7,452 nt of DNA from an uncultured Ignavibacteriota bacterium (GTDB lineage: Bacteria; Bacteroidota; Ignavibacteria; Tepidaquicellales; Tepidaquicellaceae): positions 1 through 7,452 of the forward strand of contig CAIUQV010000232.1 of assembly GCA_903901375.1 (NCBI GenBank), in the 5' to 3' direction. The notes beneath the pieces are model-generated. The model had not been told where the DNA came from. It saw only the letters and a list, made by a program, of their open reading frames with translations, and ran no database searches. Below are positions 6,408 through 7,452 of the stretch, in pieces. Position 1 is the stretch's first letter. Every line of letters starts with the position of its first letter. A program made the position numbers and the translations under genes.

Positions 6408-6956
6408 TTATTTATCAACTATGTAATTCAGTTCCGTCACTCCGCAGGCGAATTGCCTGGTAGTGATAAGCTTTAGATTTATCTTTTCTTTAATGTCCGT
6501 AAACAGCGGAATGCCTTTTCCAAGTACTACCGGATTTACGAACAGCCAGTAACCGTCAATCAGGTTCTGCTGAATGAGCGAATGTGTTGCGGACGGACTT
6601 CCAAAGAGCAGGATTTCATTTCCCGGCTGCTGCTTTATTTCGTTTATTCTGTCCGGAATGTTTTCGCCGATGATGGTTGTGTTTTTGAAATCGGCGGAAT
6701 TCAGTGTTTTTGATAAAACTACTTTCTGAATTTTGGTGTACCACGCTGAATGTTCGATGTCGTGTCTGGAAGCCGTTGGTTTGTCAGCGGCGGTAGGCCA
6801 GTAACTCTGCATCATCTGAAAAGTTACGCGTCCGTACATTGCAGTGTCGCCCTGGCTTATACGCGTATGGCCATAATCAAATACTTCTTCATCCACTTTA
6901 ATCCAGTCCATTTCCCCGTTAGGTCCTGCAACGAAACCATCGAGCGATATGTGCAT
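6408..6956 (-). CDS. Dihydrofolate-reductase-like protein (RibD C-terminal domain family), copy B; start uncertain
   Basis: From the ATG at 6954-6956 this encodes 182 residues of a single-domain reductase-like protein. Marks are MHISLDGFVAGPNGEMDWI (1-19), AMYGRVTFQMMQSYW (39-53), KVVLSKTL (78-85), LLFGSPSATHSLIQQNLIDGY (116-136), and NPVVLGKGIPLFTD (141-154). It parallels copy A throughout. The annotated ATG omits the first core beta strand. The seven codons just upstream are in frame and read IRKIISF, and with MHISLDG they align without gaps to MRKLIAAINMTLDG of copy A. The codon at the expected start (6975-6977) is ATA, not ATG. Either the gene uses a very rare start, it carries a start-codon mutation, or there is a sequence error. 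The gap to the aminotransferase gene is 39 nt from the ATG and 18 nt from the ATA. The substrate is unknown. Confidence 0.87.
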   Translation of the reverse strand: MHISLDGFVAGPNGEMDWIKVDEEVFDYGHTRISQGDTAMYGRVTFQMMQSYWPTAADKPTASRHDIEHSAWYTKIQKVVLSKTLNSADFKNTTIIGENIPDRINEIKQQPGNEILLFGSPSATHSLIQQNLIDGYWLFVNPVVLGKGIPLFTDIKEKINLKLITTRQFACGVTELNYIVDK

Positions 6957-6995
6957 AAATGAAATTATTTTTCTTATGTAGATTTTATGAAAAGT

Positions 6996-7452
6996 TTATT
7001 TAACATCGTAAGCTTTTATCTTCTCTATTATATAATTTATTTCCTCTGCCGTCAGAGCTGGAAAAACCGGAAATGATATGCTGCACTGGTCGGCAATGTA
7101 GGCATTCAGGTAATCCGTATTTTTTATTCCGTACTTTCTGGCGTAGTATTCAAGGGCGTGCACTGCGTGCGTACCCGGACGTGTGGAAATTCCGTTCCCA
7201 AGCAGGTAGTCCATAAATTTGTTTCTTTGTGTATTTATTTCGCCGATGTTTTCCGCATTAATTTCTTCCGGAGCGAAAAGACAAACGTACGATTGATATC
7301 CGTGCGAATAATTTTCGTCGTGCAAAGGGAGTTTCAGCCATTCGATATTTTTTAGGCCGTCCGATAAAATCTTTGCGACTTCGTTCCGGCGTGCACAGAT
7401 TTCGGCAGCGCGTTTCATCTGCGATACTCCGAGCGATGCCTGTACATCAGTC
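6996..7452 (-). CDS. DegT/DnrJ/EryC1/StrS-family sugar aminotransferase, C-terminal part (5' end cut by window edge)
   Basis: The open frame continues to the right edge, beyond the internal ATG at 7416-7418, with TDVQASLGVSQMKRA. This is the DxQAxxG helix that follows the PLP domain in DegT-family aminotransferases. The 151 residues seen are the C-terminal domain: GYQSYVCLF, then GISTRPGTHAVHALEYYARK and YIADQCSISFPVFPALTAEE, and a final helix of the IIEKIKAY type. Family members are about 370-400 residues long and transfer an amino group from glutamate to a keto-sugar nucleotide, using PLP on a lysine that lies outside this window. It therefore probably supplies an amino sugar to the same glycan as the genes at the left. 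The reductase-like copy B follows on the same strand. Which keto-sugar is used cannot be told from this fragment. Confidence 0.87.
   Translation of the reverse strand, partial: TDVQASLGVSQMKRAAEICARRNEVAKILSDGLKNIEWLKLPLHDENYSHGYQSYVCLFAPEEINAENIGEINTQRNKFMDYLLGNGISTRPGTHAVHALEYYARKYGIKNTDYLNAYIADQCSISFPVFPALTAEEINYIIEKIKAYDVK

Noticed and set aside
1..7452. CRISPR array, insertion sequence, tRNA/rRNA or phage-defence system
   Set aside because: No regularly spaced repeats, transposase, terminal inverted repeats, tRNA-like cloverleaf or defence-type domains were found on either strand. Coding sequence fills nearly the whole window.

Overview
The window carries ten genes, all on the minus strand, so transcription runs from the right edge to the left edge. 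Two genes are cut by the edges. The protein families (Bacteroidota-type DUF1801 and dihydrofolate-reductase-like proteins), the AT-rich Lys/Asn/Ile-rich coding, and the near absence of strong Shine-Dalgarno sites suggest a member of the Bacteroidota/Chlorobiota/Ignavibacteriota group. That placement is inference; nothing in the window fixes the species.

Left part (1-4373) is a tightly packed surface-glycan block. In transcription order it encodes a SAM-dependent methyltransferase, a glutamine-dependent asparagine-synthase-type amidotransferase, a WbpG/PseA-type N-acetyl sugar amidotransferase, and the start of a HisH glutaminase paralogue. The junctions are 0, 1 and 1 nt, so the four are almost certainly one transcript. 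WbpG with HisH (and a HisF expected just beyond the left edge) is the known machinery for turning a sugar N-acetyl group into an acetamidino group, as in some O-antigens and in pseudaminic/legionaminic acid derivatives. With the AsnB-type enzyme, and the sugar aminotransferase at the right edge, the locus seems built to make a nitrogen-rich, probably methylated, glycan.

Middle part (4383-6956) does not look like glycan biosynthesis. It holds a small exported, probably all-helical protein with paired His/Cys residues, a DUF1801 protein, two dihydrofolate-reductase/RibD-C-like proteins that are paralogues of each other, and a VOC (glyoxalase-fold) protein lying between the paralogues. DUF1801 and the first reductase-like gene overlap by 4 nt (ATGA). 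The other gaps are 9 to 95 nt. The 95-nt gap (5813-5907) is the largest in the window and holds a pair of short near-identical direct repeats, a candidate control site.

Right edge (6996-7452) is the C-terminal part of a DegT/DnrJ/EryC1/StrS-type sugar aminotransferase. The middle block therefore sits between two groups of sugar genes on the same strand.

The most notable anomalies are: the second reductase-like gene appears to have an ATA codon where its family start should be; the AsnB-type enzyme has Cys instead of Glu at a glutamine-binding position; the VOC protein lacks most canonical metal ligands; and an exported His/Cys protein lies 9 nt ahead of the glycan block. No RNA gene, CRISPR array, insertion sequence or convincing terminator was found, and no gene-free stretch exceeds 95 nt.
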